Shown here: positions 23,209 to 33,400 of the stretch, piece after piece | Numbering within the stretch: the stretch's first letter is position 1 | Layout of the letters: every line of letters starts with the position of its first letter | Assembly (NCBI GenBank): GCA_010645155.1 | Contig: CM021320.1 | Coordinates: 2,601,151 to 2,665,150, forward strand | Direction: 5' to 3' | DNA from: Tigriopus japonicus | Lineage: Eukaryota; Arthropoda; Copepoda; Harpacticoida; Harpacticidae | Length of the DNA stretch: 64,000 nt | Position numbers and translations under genes: made by a program | The notes under the pieces: model-generated | The model's input: the letters and a program-made list of their open reading frames with translations, nothing else | Database searches by the model: none | What the model was told of the DNA's origin: nothing

Positions 23209-24314
23209 GTTCTACGTTTATCACAAAAACTACTTTCTGAGTTGTCTTGCTTCTGGTAAGTGGATCTTTTTTTGCACTCACGGTCAAACCAGTCAATGCG
23301 CAAATGTGACCTTAGAACCTTGCAAGTGGTCTTTTCGTTCGTGCACTGGACGACCGACTGAATTAATCAAGAGACCGAAAAGCGTTCCGTCCGCTTGAGA
23401 GCGACCTTCGAGCGTCGAACCACCACCTACCATCTTTGCATTAAACCATGTAGATCAAACAAAAACAGAATTAAAATTTTGCTACTTTTTGATTCATCCA
23501 ACACAGGAAAAGACTTAAAGGCGAGGAATAAAGATTTCAGGTTTAATTTGCATAGCATACTGAGGTGTTAACTTATGAAGTTTATGAAGCAAAACTCTTT
23601 GATATTCTTTTGCAAGGTTAACTAAAGAGAGCCATTTAAAAAGGATCCGTTTACTAGATTTGAACAATATTTTAGAGCAACACTGACTGGGGTGTTCCTA
23701 GAATTGAGTGGTAAAAAATGACGAAATAATTGTCTCAAGTAGCATTGTATCTTTTTTTGTCCCTAAACTGACAAACAGGATACAAATAAATATGTAGCAC
23801 TGCTTTTGAATGTCAAAACCAAACCCTCGTCAAATACCTGTGGAATTTAAAACTGACTTGTCATGCTAGAATTAATTGATTTATATGAGTAACTGACTCT
23901 GGTTGATTTATTAGTAGATCTGCACAAAAAATGTCAGAATATGTAAAATGCAACAAAAAATGCCAAAAAGCGTGCCAAGAAAGTGCAAAAATGGCATATA
24001 CTGTAGATGAGGAGCATTTCAACTAAATGGGAGTGATTTGAGAGATTTTTTGGTAAAAGTTGATGTGTCCATGAATTGAGAAGTGCCCAAAGGACAATAT
24101 GCCCACAAAATGTCAGAATAAGCCCCTCCACCGCCAGCACCTCCTGTGGTCCTACTTAGGCACAGTTGCCAGATCGGAAATTTTTGCCCAACATTTTGCA
24201 AAATTTTCCAGTGACAATATCGAACCAAAACTTGTGACATTTTAGTGAAACGACGCCACTGAAAAAATATTATCATCTAGTAAAATAGCGCCAAAAGTGG
24301 CATAAAAAAATATC
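23209..24314. other. 5' flank of the MGCGGS gene and intergenic
   Basis: The part nearest 23209 is presumably 5' UTR and promoter of the minus-strand gene. The rest has no coding signal. At 24078-24190 lies an inverted copy of sequence found at 25476-25570, described separately. Confidence 0.4.
24078..24190 (-). repeat. Inverted copy of the right flank of the family A element
   Basis: In reverse complement this reads GATCTGGCAACTG, then GGTGCTGGCGGTGGAGG, then TTCTGACATTTTGTG. The same order appears directly after the hAT-like element at 25476-25570 (CATCTGGCAACC, GGCGCTGGTGGCGGAGG, GCTGACATTTTGTG). The family A element therefore sits between inverted copies of one repeat. Confidence 0.65.
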
Positions 24315-24322
24315 CATCTTGC

Positions 24323-25475
24323 TAGGGGTGGGCGAGAAGCCGGTGTCAGTGTCGAGGTGTCGACACCGACACCGGCTTTTTCGGATTTCGGTGTCAGTGT
24401 CAACAAAAGGTCTCCAGTGTCGACATTTCAAGGTTTCGAGAGTTTTTTTGAAAATTTCCGCAAATTACATCAATTTTGCGTAATCACACGTAAGGTTTCC
24501 AAAACCAAGATCCCCAGGCAGGGTATTGTAAAATGTAAACCTATTTTCCCTTCTCTTCAATTTAAGTTGCACTAAGTTTTATTTGATTTTTGTGAGGAAT
24601 GTCTAAGTCTGTCCAAATTGGTGTTCAAAATGATTGTCTAGAAGTACAAATTTATATTGACCTTGTTTAATTACAGTATCAAAACACAGTAAATATAAAA
24701 TACTTTCAAATATTTTCCATTTTTCTTCGATTTTTTAAATATGTTGGCCCTTTCAAGGAAAAAATAAACATGTTCTCGAATATTTGAGTCAGAAAAAATT
24801 TTCAAGCAAAATTGGGGAAAATAAATGAATGACCAATGCCCAAGAGGGCCTAGCCAAAATGAACCAAAAATACAAAAATCTCTACAAAAGGGCATTTACA
24901 CTGAGTTTAGACATTCAGAACCAAAACTACTATCACACACAAAAACACTGCGCCATCAATTAAGGCAAATTGTAAAATGTATTTTCAAAAAAATTACATG
25001 CAAAGTATGCCTCCAAACACGGTCAAATGCACCAAATTCACCAAAAACAAATTTGGAACATCGGTACACACAGACAAAAGAAAACCAAATAATGGCGTTG
25101 TCAAAAAAAACATTTCTTAAATATCCGGCTTTTCTCAAATATTTAGGGCTTTTAAATAAAACGTATATTGGATATTTTTACACTTTTTTGCAAACACTTC
25201 TCCGGGTCCTAGTTTTCACTTACCAGATTCTCAATCTTCATTTGGGGTTTACCAAAGTTAGAGTTACCAAAAAGAGTGGAAACTTTTACGTAATTGATAA
25301 CACTTTGGATGATTTTTAGACTCCAAATTCCTGTATGAACTATTGGGGTCAGTGTCGTTATTGGTGTCAGTGTCGGCGTCGATGGGAAACTTCGACACCG
25401 GTGTCGGTGTCAGTGTCGGTTTCAACCTTCCGGTGTCGGTGTCGAGGTCAAAATTGCCGGTTTCACCCATCCCTA
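24323..25475. mobile_element. Non-autonomous hAT-like element, family A copy 2
   Basis: It begins TAGGGGTGGGCGAGAAGCCG and ends TTTCACCCATCCCTA. The flanking 8-mers are CATCTTGC (24315-24322) and CATCTGGC (25476-25483), with one mismatch. The two ends and adjacent GTGTCGG-rich stretches align with the copy at 2106-2644. This copy is about 610 bp longer because a second repeat (family D) is inserted in its middle. Confidence 0.88.
24690..25325 (+). repeat. Family D repeat nested in the family A element
   Basis: The stretch is absent from the shorter family A copy. It aligns with about 33400-33900. Shared blocks include AAAATACAAAAATCTCTACA, ACTGCGCCATC, AACAAAT(T/A)TGGAA and ACATATTGGATATTTT-like sequence. 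It is AT-rich and non-coding. Exact ends and target duplication are unclear. Confidence 0.65.
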
Positions 25476-25552
25476 CATCTGGCAACCATGCATGAGCCTG
25501 ACAACAAGAGGCGCTGGTGGCGGAGGGTTTACGCTGACATTTTGTGAGGTCC

Positions 25553-25800
25553 ATTGCCGCTTTATGCTTGGTTTCCGTGGATCCAAATTTCGATTATGGT
25601 TCAATGTTAGTAAAAAGAGCAAATCAGGTTTTATAAAAAATTGAGTCGGTTTGTATGGGTGTTGGGAAAATCCAAGGGAGGTTTTCAATTGTCTCAGATT
25701 TTGAGACAGCTTTCCTGTTAGCTTTTAAAGCTATTCAATATGTTCTGGAACCATTAACTTTCTTCTCGCCAAAGCAGAACGTCTTCCATTTCAAGGCTTG
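25553..25800. repeat. Dispersed repeat family E, copy 2
   Basis: It matches 838-1240 over several blocks, shorter by internal deletions. It follows the inverted-repeat flank of the family A element. Function unknown. Confidence 0.6.
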
Positions 25801-26181
25801 TTAGTGTGACTCCAGTTTATCTTGTATTCAATTAATCCAATGAACCGAAAAAAAATATCAGCAGAGACCTTCCGTTGCCAGACCCATCTTGCGTTGATTT
25901 CCAAAATGGTTGCCAGGACATAATCTTTGATGCCACTTTTTGGCCACATGTCAACTGTTTCTTCGATGACTATCATTTTTTCGAAAAAGATCATTTCTCA
26001 AAAGTGGTTGCCATTTAAGCTAAATGATGCCACTCAAATGAAGATAATTATCAAGGAAAAGGACTTAAGATTTTGCCAAAAATGTAGCATTGTAGATCTC
26101 GCCCTGGCAACCATGCTGGAAATTAGAGATGTGCATCGGATCCGAAAGGTCCTCGAAATCCAATCCGAACTGAATTTTCAT

Positions 26182-26319
26182 AATCCGAACGAATCCGAAT
26201 CCGAAAATTTGCCGCTCAATCCGAACGAATCCGAATCCGAAAATTTGCCGCTCAATCCGAACGAATCCGAATCCGAAAATTTGCCGCTCAATCCGAACGA
26301 ATCCGAATCCGAAAATTTG
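26182..26319 (+). repeat. 36-bp tandem repeat, nearly four units
   Basis: Three full and one partial unit of 36 bp, each AATCCGAACGAATCCGAATC followed by CGAAAATTTGCCGCTC, are identical by eye. The unit length is a multiple of three, so the open frame across it reads as a 12-residue repeat. Just upstream, TAGAGATGTGCATCGGATCC at about 26122 looks like another hAT-type terminus, so the array may be the subterminal part of a truncated element. Confidence 0.85.
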
Positions 26320-26515
26320 TAATTTAACTAATGCACGGCCAAGCTGAGTGGCTGAATGGTAGGATTTGCTAATTGTATCAATCCAATTTTCTAATCTGTT
26401 AACACTGTTGTATATTTGTTTAACAGGAAATAATTAAATACCTTCAGAGCATTAAAAAATTCCTTATTTGAAGGTTTTGAAATTACATTATAAAATCAAG
26501 AAAAAAATTTATTAA

Positions 26516-27233
26516 ATGGAAATCTTGATCGAAAAGTCGGATTCGATAGCTGTTAAACGACGGCCTCTATTATCTGAGGTCGGCCGGAAAAATCGTCTGG
26601 AGAGGTCTAAGAAGGTGCTGAATTATTTGAAAAAAAGTGCCGGAGATCGTGTCTTCTCAAACGTGAAGAACTTCACCGTCAATATAGTGGTCAGCCGGCA
26701 AAACGACCGCTACTTGGACCTCGGCCAGCCCTCAGATGATCCCGCGAGGTCAGTATCAAGGTCAAAGCACCCGGCCTCGTTAATGTTTTTGAGCGTCGTG
26801 GCCTGCACGGGCGAGGTGTCGTTGCTGATATTCTTCCCCGTCGGGTTTTGCCTTACAGCAAAGGACTACATCGATGTCTTGAAGACTACACTCATCCCGT
26901 GGATGAAACAAGTCATAGGTGTTTCAGCACGATTAGGCCCCCGCCCGTACTGCTAAAATCACCTAGAAGTACTTGGACGAGAACGCGACTTTCTGGCCGA
27001 AAGACTTCTGGCCGTCATCCTCCCCCGACCTGAACCCATTGGACTACAGCATATGGGTGCGTGTCGAGAGGGAGGCCTGTAGTACTCGTGCACCGAATGT
27101 GGACGTTCTGAAGAGGCGCGTCGCGAAGTCCTGGCGCAAGCTCGACAAGGAGTACAACTGCAGCGTCTGCAGGTCCTTCCGAGGTCGTTTGGAGGTCGTT
27201 ATCGAGGCTGATGGCGGTTTCATCGAATAAATA
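26516..27233 (+). pseudogene. mariner-like transposase relic
   Basis: Two frames together give the C-terminal two thirds of a DDE transposase: VFSNVKNFTVNIVVSRQNDR, KHPASLMFLSVVA, FQHD, then WPKDFWPSSSPDLNPLDYSI and a normal C-terminus. The first catalytic position appears to be Asn rather than Asp (FSNVK). The second (HD at 26931) and third (the Asp in NPLDY) Asp are kept. A one-base frameshift before 26921 and in-frame stops at 26934 and 26964 show it is inactive. The third residue being Asp places it with mariner-type (DDxD) rather than Tc1 elements. Confidence 0.82.
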
Positions 27234-27364
27234 GTATATTTTGGACCTTTTCCTACAACATTTGTTGAATACATTTCGTCGAATTCTAAAATTCATACAA
27301 AATAAAAATTCCGTACAAGTTAATCGGTCAAACATGTGCGCGAATCAAATCCCCACCGGGTATC

Positions 27365-27465
27365 ATACTACTTTTAATGGTAGGCATTAATGTTATTGAT
27401 AAACTTTCTTTACAAGGAATTTCATTCCTTGTTGTGGCAATGAAAATCCGCAACAACAAAAAAAA
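27365..27465 (+). mobile_element. LINE 3' end only, copy 4
   Basis: This holds just the 3' UTR of the LINE family seen at 1-418: CTTTCTTTACAAGGAATTTC, ATTCCTTG, then AAAATCCGCAACAAC and a terminal A run. Confidence 0.65.
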
Positions 27466-27469
27466 AATC

Positions 27470-28741
27470 ACTGCTTAGGTTTGTGAAATCAAATGTGGGG
27501 CAAGGGAGTGTTTATGTCGACAGGTCGAAACTCGAAAACTCTGTGGAGAAATACCAAAAGATGGCCCTAGAGCTCTTCTAATGTCAATCAACGTCACTGG
27601 CGGTCTTTTTCAAACTTTGTGTTGATTCGTTTTTGTTGGTTCACTGGAAATACATTAGAAGAGAATAACTAGAAACTTAATCCTCCCAATGACTAATAAA
27701 TCTCACCAGGCAAGGAAAACGTAAGACAGACAGGTCTTCCGAGATCCTTGGACCTGGATGCATTGAGAAGCTTGGCCACTGTTCCTCATCTCAATGACGC
27801 ATATTAAAATAGATCACGGATTTTCCCAGTCGCCAGTTTAGTCATTTTCCTCTAGATAGAACATCTTGATTGCACAGAACTCCTTATTTCAGTCAACTTT
27901 TGGTAAAAATCGGCTGCAATATCTGTTTTCAAAATTTTGTGCAAAGCACAAGGTATTTTATAAAAACCTATGGGGGATCTGTAATCTGTGTAAATCAGGA
28001 GAGTGATTTAATATCATGGAAAAGTATGCAACTTTACAATCATTTTAGCATAAAAAATATTGCAAAATTGTTATCAAAATACAAAAATTGAAATTAATGT
28101 GAAAGCAATTTGAATCCTATTGTAGAGCTTAAGTGTTAGTTTAAATCTCAATTTGATAAAAGTAACTTGTAAAGAGAAAATTACACTCTTGACACCATGT
28201 TTTGTAAAATATTTAACTCAGAGAAATCCCTTGGAAATTTGTTGTTGTCGTTTTTATGTTTTTATTATTATTGTAAGTGTCATTATGTGATAAAAAATTT
28301 TTGCTTAAAAAGAGACACATAACTTTATTCTTTATGGGCACAACTTTATTCTTTATAAAAAGTGAATTATTGTCATGATTATATTTTTTAACCTTGTCTG
28401 CTTTTTCCAGTTTTTACGGATGCAGGGTTTGTTACTTTTGGAAAATTACAAAACTTTTTAGGAATTTCTAGAATTTGGTAACCTCCACAATTTAATTAAA
28501 GTACAAAAATTTCATCAAAGTTTTATGGGTTGCTCATTTTGCCAATGAGTTTTGCTTTTGAAAACTCAAAAATTTGTTTCAGACTGAAATATTGCAGATT
28601 TGTATGTAAAAGAAAAAAAAACACATTGTTTTCGTACCTCTGAATAGTGGCATCTTATATTATTTTTAATGATTCTGAATTGAATGAGCAACAAAAATGC
28701 GTTACTTTTACTTGGGCCTAAAAAGCGCAAGTATTTTGTAA
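27470..28741. other. AT-rich intergenic, nothing recognised
   Basis: No coding or structured signal was seen by eye. Homopolymer runs are frequent. Confidence 0.4.
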
Positions 28742-29170
28742 AAAAAAACGCAAGAGTCCAAAAAGGTGTGTAAACCAGACCCCCCAAAGCCAATCACTGA
28801 CCCAACATGTGACTTCTGCGGTGAAGAAAATGGAACCTTAATACATCATCTCTTCGAATGTTATGTCATGAAGAGATTCCATCTGAAGGTAGAAAAACTC
28901 ATTGGGCATCACTTTGGCATCAACTTTAAAATGAAGAGAATCCAAGCGCTCTTTCACTATTCTAGTGTTCCACCTTCTCATCCAATTAATACAATTCTGA
29001 TTTTAATGAGATACTTCCTTTGGAAGATAAAATGAGACAAGCCAGGAGATCTTTTCAACAGCTTCATCACCTATCTAAATAACAAAATGGAAATTATTCA
29101 AGCTAGCCACATGGTGAAGGGAAGCACCTTGGATTTGAGGTGGCCGACAACATTAATGGATGGTTGATTG
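28742..29170 (+). pseudogene. LINE polymerase C-terminal zinc-binding relic, second family
   Basis: The frame reads DPTCDFCGEENGTLIHHLFE followed by Cys, a CxxC...H...C pattern used at the C-terminus of several LINE polymerases, then FHLKVEKLIG and ILILMRYFLWKIK. An in-frame TGA at 29033 is followed in the same frame by DKPGDLFNSFITYLNNKMEI and another stop near 29167. This differs from the CR1-like tails elsewhere in the window, so it is a separate family. Confidence 0.6.
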
Positions 29171-29615
29171 CGGACAAAGGACAAATAAGATATTGCTAGG
29201 TCACACTTTTATTGGTAATTTTTAGACGGGGTGAGAGCGAGAGAGAAGTACATAAAAAGAGTGACACATCTAATATGAAAAAAGAAGAATCCATGAAATT
29301 GGCAAAAAAAAAAAAATGTTCTGTTTGAGTTTGGATTCGAAATAAAAAGCAAGTTAAAAAAAATCAAAGAACAAAACCTGAAAAAAAGAACAAATAATGA
29401 CCCCAAAACATTACTCAATTCCACACTTGATTCATTAATTGCAAGGCTGACATTTGCCTGGTCACACATATCAAATGTTCCCGCACTTTTGTCCGCTCAA
29501 CCTGAGTTAGCAATCTGAGACACATTTTTAGGCTTACACTCCCTCTAGTATTAATAGAACTCAATGAGCACGAGCCACAAGGGAAGGCATCCTAGCAGGT
29601 TACTGATTTGATCAG
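29171..29615. other. Intergenic, nothing recognised
   Basis: AT-rich sequence with A runs. Two GGTCACAC blocks occur near 29200 and 29460. No gene seen. Confidence 0.4.
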
Positions 29616-29619
29616 TTGG

Positions 29620-29712
29620 ATTTTTGGTAGAGTTTTGCCATTTTGGTTTTTGGCAGGGTTTTGCCATTTTGTTTTTTAGGCAGAGTTTTGCCATTTTGGT
29701 TTTTAGGGTCAA
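29620..29712 (+). repeat. Short tandem repeat, about 28-bp unit
   Basis: Three units share AGAGTTTTGCCATTTTGGTT or close variants followed by TTTGGC/TTTAGG. The open frame across it is only a translation of the repeat. Confidence 0.7.
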
Positions 29713-29749
29713 AAATCTGACCACAACTAAACTTTTCAACACGCAATCC

Positions 29750-29830
29750 ATTTTTATAGTTATCAATGAAACTCGAAATCGAACTAGTTCGAGTGTTGCC
29801 AAATTGGTCCCAGTTTAGGTCTTTTCAGAA
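29750..29830 (-). repeat. Dispersed repeat family F, copy 2
   Basis: In reverse complement it reads AAAAGACCTAAACTGG, TTTGGCAACACTCGAACTAG, then CGAGTTTCATTGATAAC. This corresponds to the copy at 1885-1975. Confidence 0.5.
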
Positions 29831-30470
29831 AGTTCAATACAACCTGCTCTTTTTAACAGCGATAAACTTCCGAGACAAAACTGGCAGCACTCCTGGTTCT
29901 AAATACATCTCTACAGCAGGATGTGTTCAGGATGTGTTAAATTATGTGCCAGCCATCTAGGTAACAAAACAGCTCGTTTTCTTTGAAATCCTCTACTGGC
30001 ATGATTTACTTAAACTGATCGCAAAATCGAATTCTTTTTAAACTTGAACTTCCTAGTTTTATGGTGGCGACAACAGCGGCAAACATTTGAAGCTTCAAAA
30101 AAGACTAACAACTTGACCTAGTTGACGCTTCTTTCCCTGTCTTTAGTTGCGGGAAGCTTTTTAAACAAAAAATTGAAACTACAATCGAAATGGAAACACT
30201 TCAAAAATTCAAATTCGAAATATTGGTACGCTAAAGACAATCAAGTAGCACTGCTTGCCGTCCTCATGGTCGTCGTCATCGTCAACTTGAATCGAGAACC
30301 TTCCTCGTCGCCGCTCGGCCTGAACTGGAACGATTGCGTATCTCAAGGCAGAAAGGCCTGCTCAATCTCGCATACTCTGGCAAAATCTACACACATCGTC
30401 GCTGAAAAATGACTCCTGCCAGCTAGCCCCACAGGTCTGTGGCTTGCCCTCTCGTCCAGTTGGAAACTCA
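29831..30470. other. Intergenic, left flank of the large inverted-terminus element
   Basis: Open frames here lack recognised motifs. The sequence next to 30471 continues logically at 36374 if the large insert is removed. Confidence 0.4.
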
Positions 30471-30478
30471 GCGAGAAC

Positions 30479-33400
30479 TACTGATGTGTTCCGAGTTGCG
30501 AAAAACTCGAAACTCGCGAGTTTAGTTCGGTTTTACGGAGAACTCGGGTTGCTCGGGCTTGCTCGGTAAATTTCGAGCTCAGTTCAGGCCTAGTCAGCAA
30601 TGCCAGATTTTAACGCAGTTTTACGCCAAGGATTGTAGGCCTCTAACCTCAAATGAGTGGAACTTAAGATTCAAACTTGTAATTTTGTTTTGATTTGTTC
30701 ATAATCAGCATTATCAAATGCGTATCAAAGATATTACCTGCAATAATCATTATTAAATATATTTAGGCCCATTTTCAAATTTTAGACGCGCCATAATGGC
30801 ATACCTAGCTCGATGTTTTGTCTCGGACATATAAGGGTGACAATAAGGTAAAGTTAATTAAAAAATAGCTTTAGCATATCCAAGTATTGAAAGTGGATGT
30901 TTGAATGAAGATTCTCTGGTGTAATAGATAGTGATATGTCTTGACATTTGGACGACATTCTTCATCAATTGATCCACCTTATTTCTTCTTATAGTGAAGT
31001 AAAATATTTCCGTCACCCAATACCTTGTTATTGTTTTCGTTTTAACAGGAAAAATGAGAAGGCCTGGAAATTGATTAGTTTTGCACCAACAGAAGAAAAG
31101 ATCAGGACGGAACTTTGCCTCCAATTTGACAAGGAAAAATGAATTAGGAATAATACTAAAACGCAACTTGAGTCTCAACTTGATGTTATGGATATCATTC
31201 TGGACATAGATATTCTTACAGAAGGTGGTGAGACCGGTGAGACGTGTAAACACTAATTGCCACAAGAATGATCACGTCGGAACGGCAAGATAGGTTGGGT
31301 GACAAAAATGATGTTGTTTTGGCGGTAGAATAATCATCAGTTGATGTCGGATCAATGGACACTTCAGGACCGATAATGGGACCAATAATATTCGCTCTTG
31401 AAAACAAAAGTTCCTTGTACAAGATTTCGGGACAACGGTTACCTTGGACATGTACCATTGGGTGTGCTAGATCCAATTTCTTTAATTTCTGGTCTTGTTG
31501 GTTTTTGGGATGGAACTTACAATTGCAAAGTGCAAAGTGATGAATGGTCAATTGTGTCATACCTTTCTAAGAAAAATACAATGTGGCCTATTTGGGACAG
31601 TTTGCGGTTTAAGAATGCCAAACGATGACCCTGAAATTGCAAACATTGTAAACAGTGCCCAATAGTCCATCCTGTCTTGTAAGATTATCGTTGATTTAGA
31701 GATTTGGGACCACAACCGTCGTTATAGCGGAATATCAGTTATTCAGGGACCTTCTATTCGAAATAAATCAGTCCTCATTCTTTGAAAAAAACTCTTAGTA
31801 CTGCTATCACATGGGTCGGCAACCAGTTCCTGACCAACCCATTTATGAGGAAGTTAATCAACCACAGCATGGGTCAAGAAGGGAGCAAATTGGCTGGAAC
31901 CCTATCAAACAAAGGGACAATGTGCAAACGTCAAAATGGCTTGTCATTTGTGCAGAATGATAAAGAAAATCAGATCCATCACTGAACATGTTCTTCATGA
32001 AGCACAGCCTGAAATCTTCATTTTGTTCGAAATATCTATGAAAAAGTCCAAAAATGTGCTCTCAAGATGTGCATGGCCTCATGCAGTGTGTCCACCATGA
32101 CGGATTAGATACTACTCGAAAATGTTTTTGACGGCAAAAAGGCATGGCCTCGCAATAGAGAATATCATTTAAAAACCTGACTGAAAAGGTGACATGAGAG
32201 AAAGCCCGTGGAACTAGGACTGACCACCTAAATCCAATGCAATGGAAGATGATTTCAAGATAATGGCGGTCTTATTCTTTGCCTCTCTTCCCATAATTTT
32301 CTTTCTGTTTTGTGAGCCATGTCATACAAAGCCGAGGCAAAAAATGCAGTCAAAGAATTCAATTGTTACAACATCCAGTTATGAATGTCCTAAGAGGTGA
32401 AGCCAAGTAGAACTATGGACAACTTCATAACATCATATCATTTCTTAATGACAAACTCCCCCCCAAATTAATTTGATTTTTATGTTCCTGAAATATATGT
32501 CAAATTGTTGTCGCTAATGTCTCTTATGTTACTACATAGGGATGGTTGATCGAAGAGATCTAATCCAGAACGGGAACACACTCTTTTCCACCACGAAGTC
32601 TTAAAAAATAATGCTTGGACGGGACCGGGTTCCAACAAATGCCCTTGAAGGTTGTTGAATTGGTTGAAACAGACTAATAATCTTGCCAAGTTAAAGTTGA
32701 AGTATTTTTGTTGACCCTTTTGCTTCTCTTGAGTGAATTGTTGTCACGATGTAGTGGTTACACGAATTCAGAATCAGATGAGTTGAATGAGTCGCAGAAA
32801 AACTACAAGCCAAAAATTGATTCCTCTTTTGCAGCAGAAGGCAAACAAGATTTTGCAATTTTTCAAAACGTATAAATCATTTGATTCAAATATACGATGT
32901 GCCGTCTAACAATTAGTAATTGAAAGATTTATATTAGTTATGAACAAATCAGGAAAAATGTAAGTCATGAGATGAAATAAACCAAAAAAATTATGATGTG
33001 CTATCAAAAAAAAAATCTTTTTTCTTTCAATTTTTCTTACTTGAAACTTTCAATTCGATATTTCAAAAACAATTTCTTTCGCCACGTAATACAGATTTTG
33101 CCAACAATTGTGCCAACAAGATTGTTGGTGTTCTTTTCACAAAACCTTTAAGAGATGTATCAAAAGAGGTAATGCAAGCCATCAAGAATTGGCCAAATGA
33201 CATTGAATGGACTTGAATTAATGCCTCTCAAGTATATTCTCAAGTCATCAGTTGTGTTTGAAAAGCAGAAGCAAGTGACACAAAAAGCAAAAACACACTT
33301 TCAGAACTGGGAAAACCTTCACGGCAATAATTTATCATTCTTTCGACTCTAAATATCATAAACATAGTCGATCCAAAACAAAATCCATAATGACTAGGGC

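Noticed and set aside
26340..26375. Possible tRNA-like stretch GCTGAGTGGCTGAATGGTAG
   Set aside because: It resembles an A-box region but no B-box or cloverleaf could be drawn.
30122..30412. 96-codon frame with a hydrophobic stretch
   Set aside because: No recognised motif; located in repeat-rich DNA beside the large insertion.
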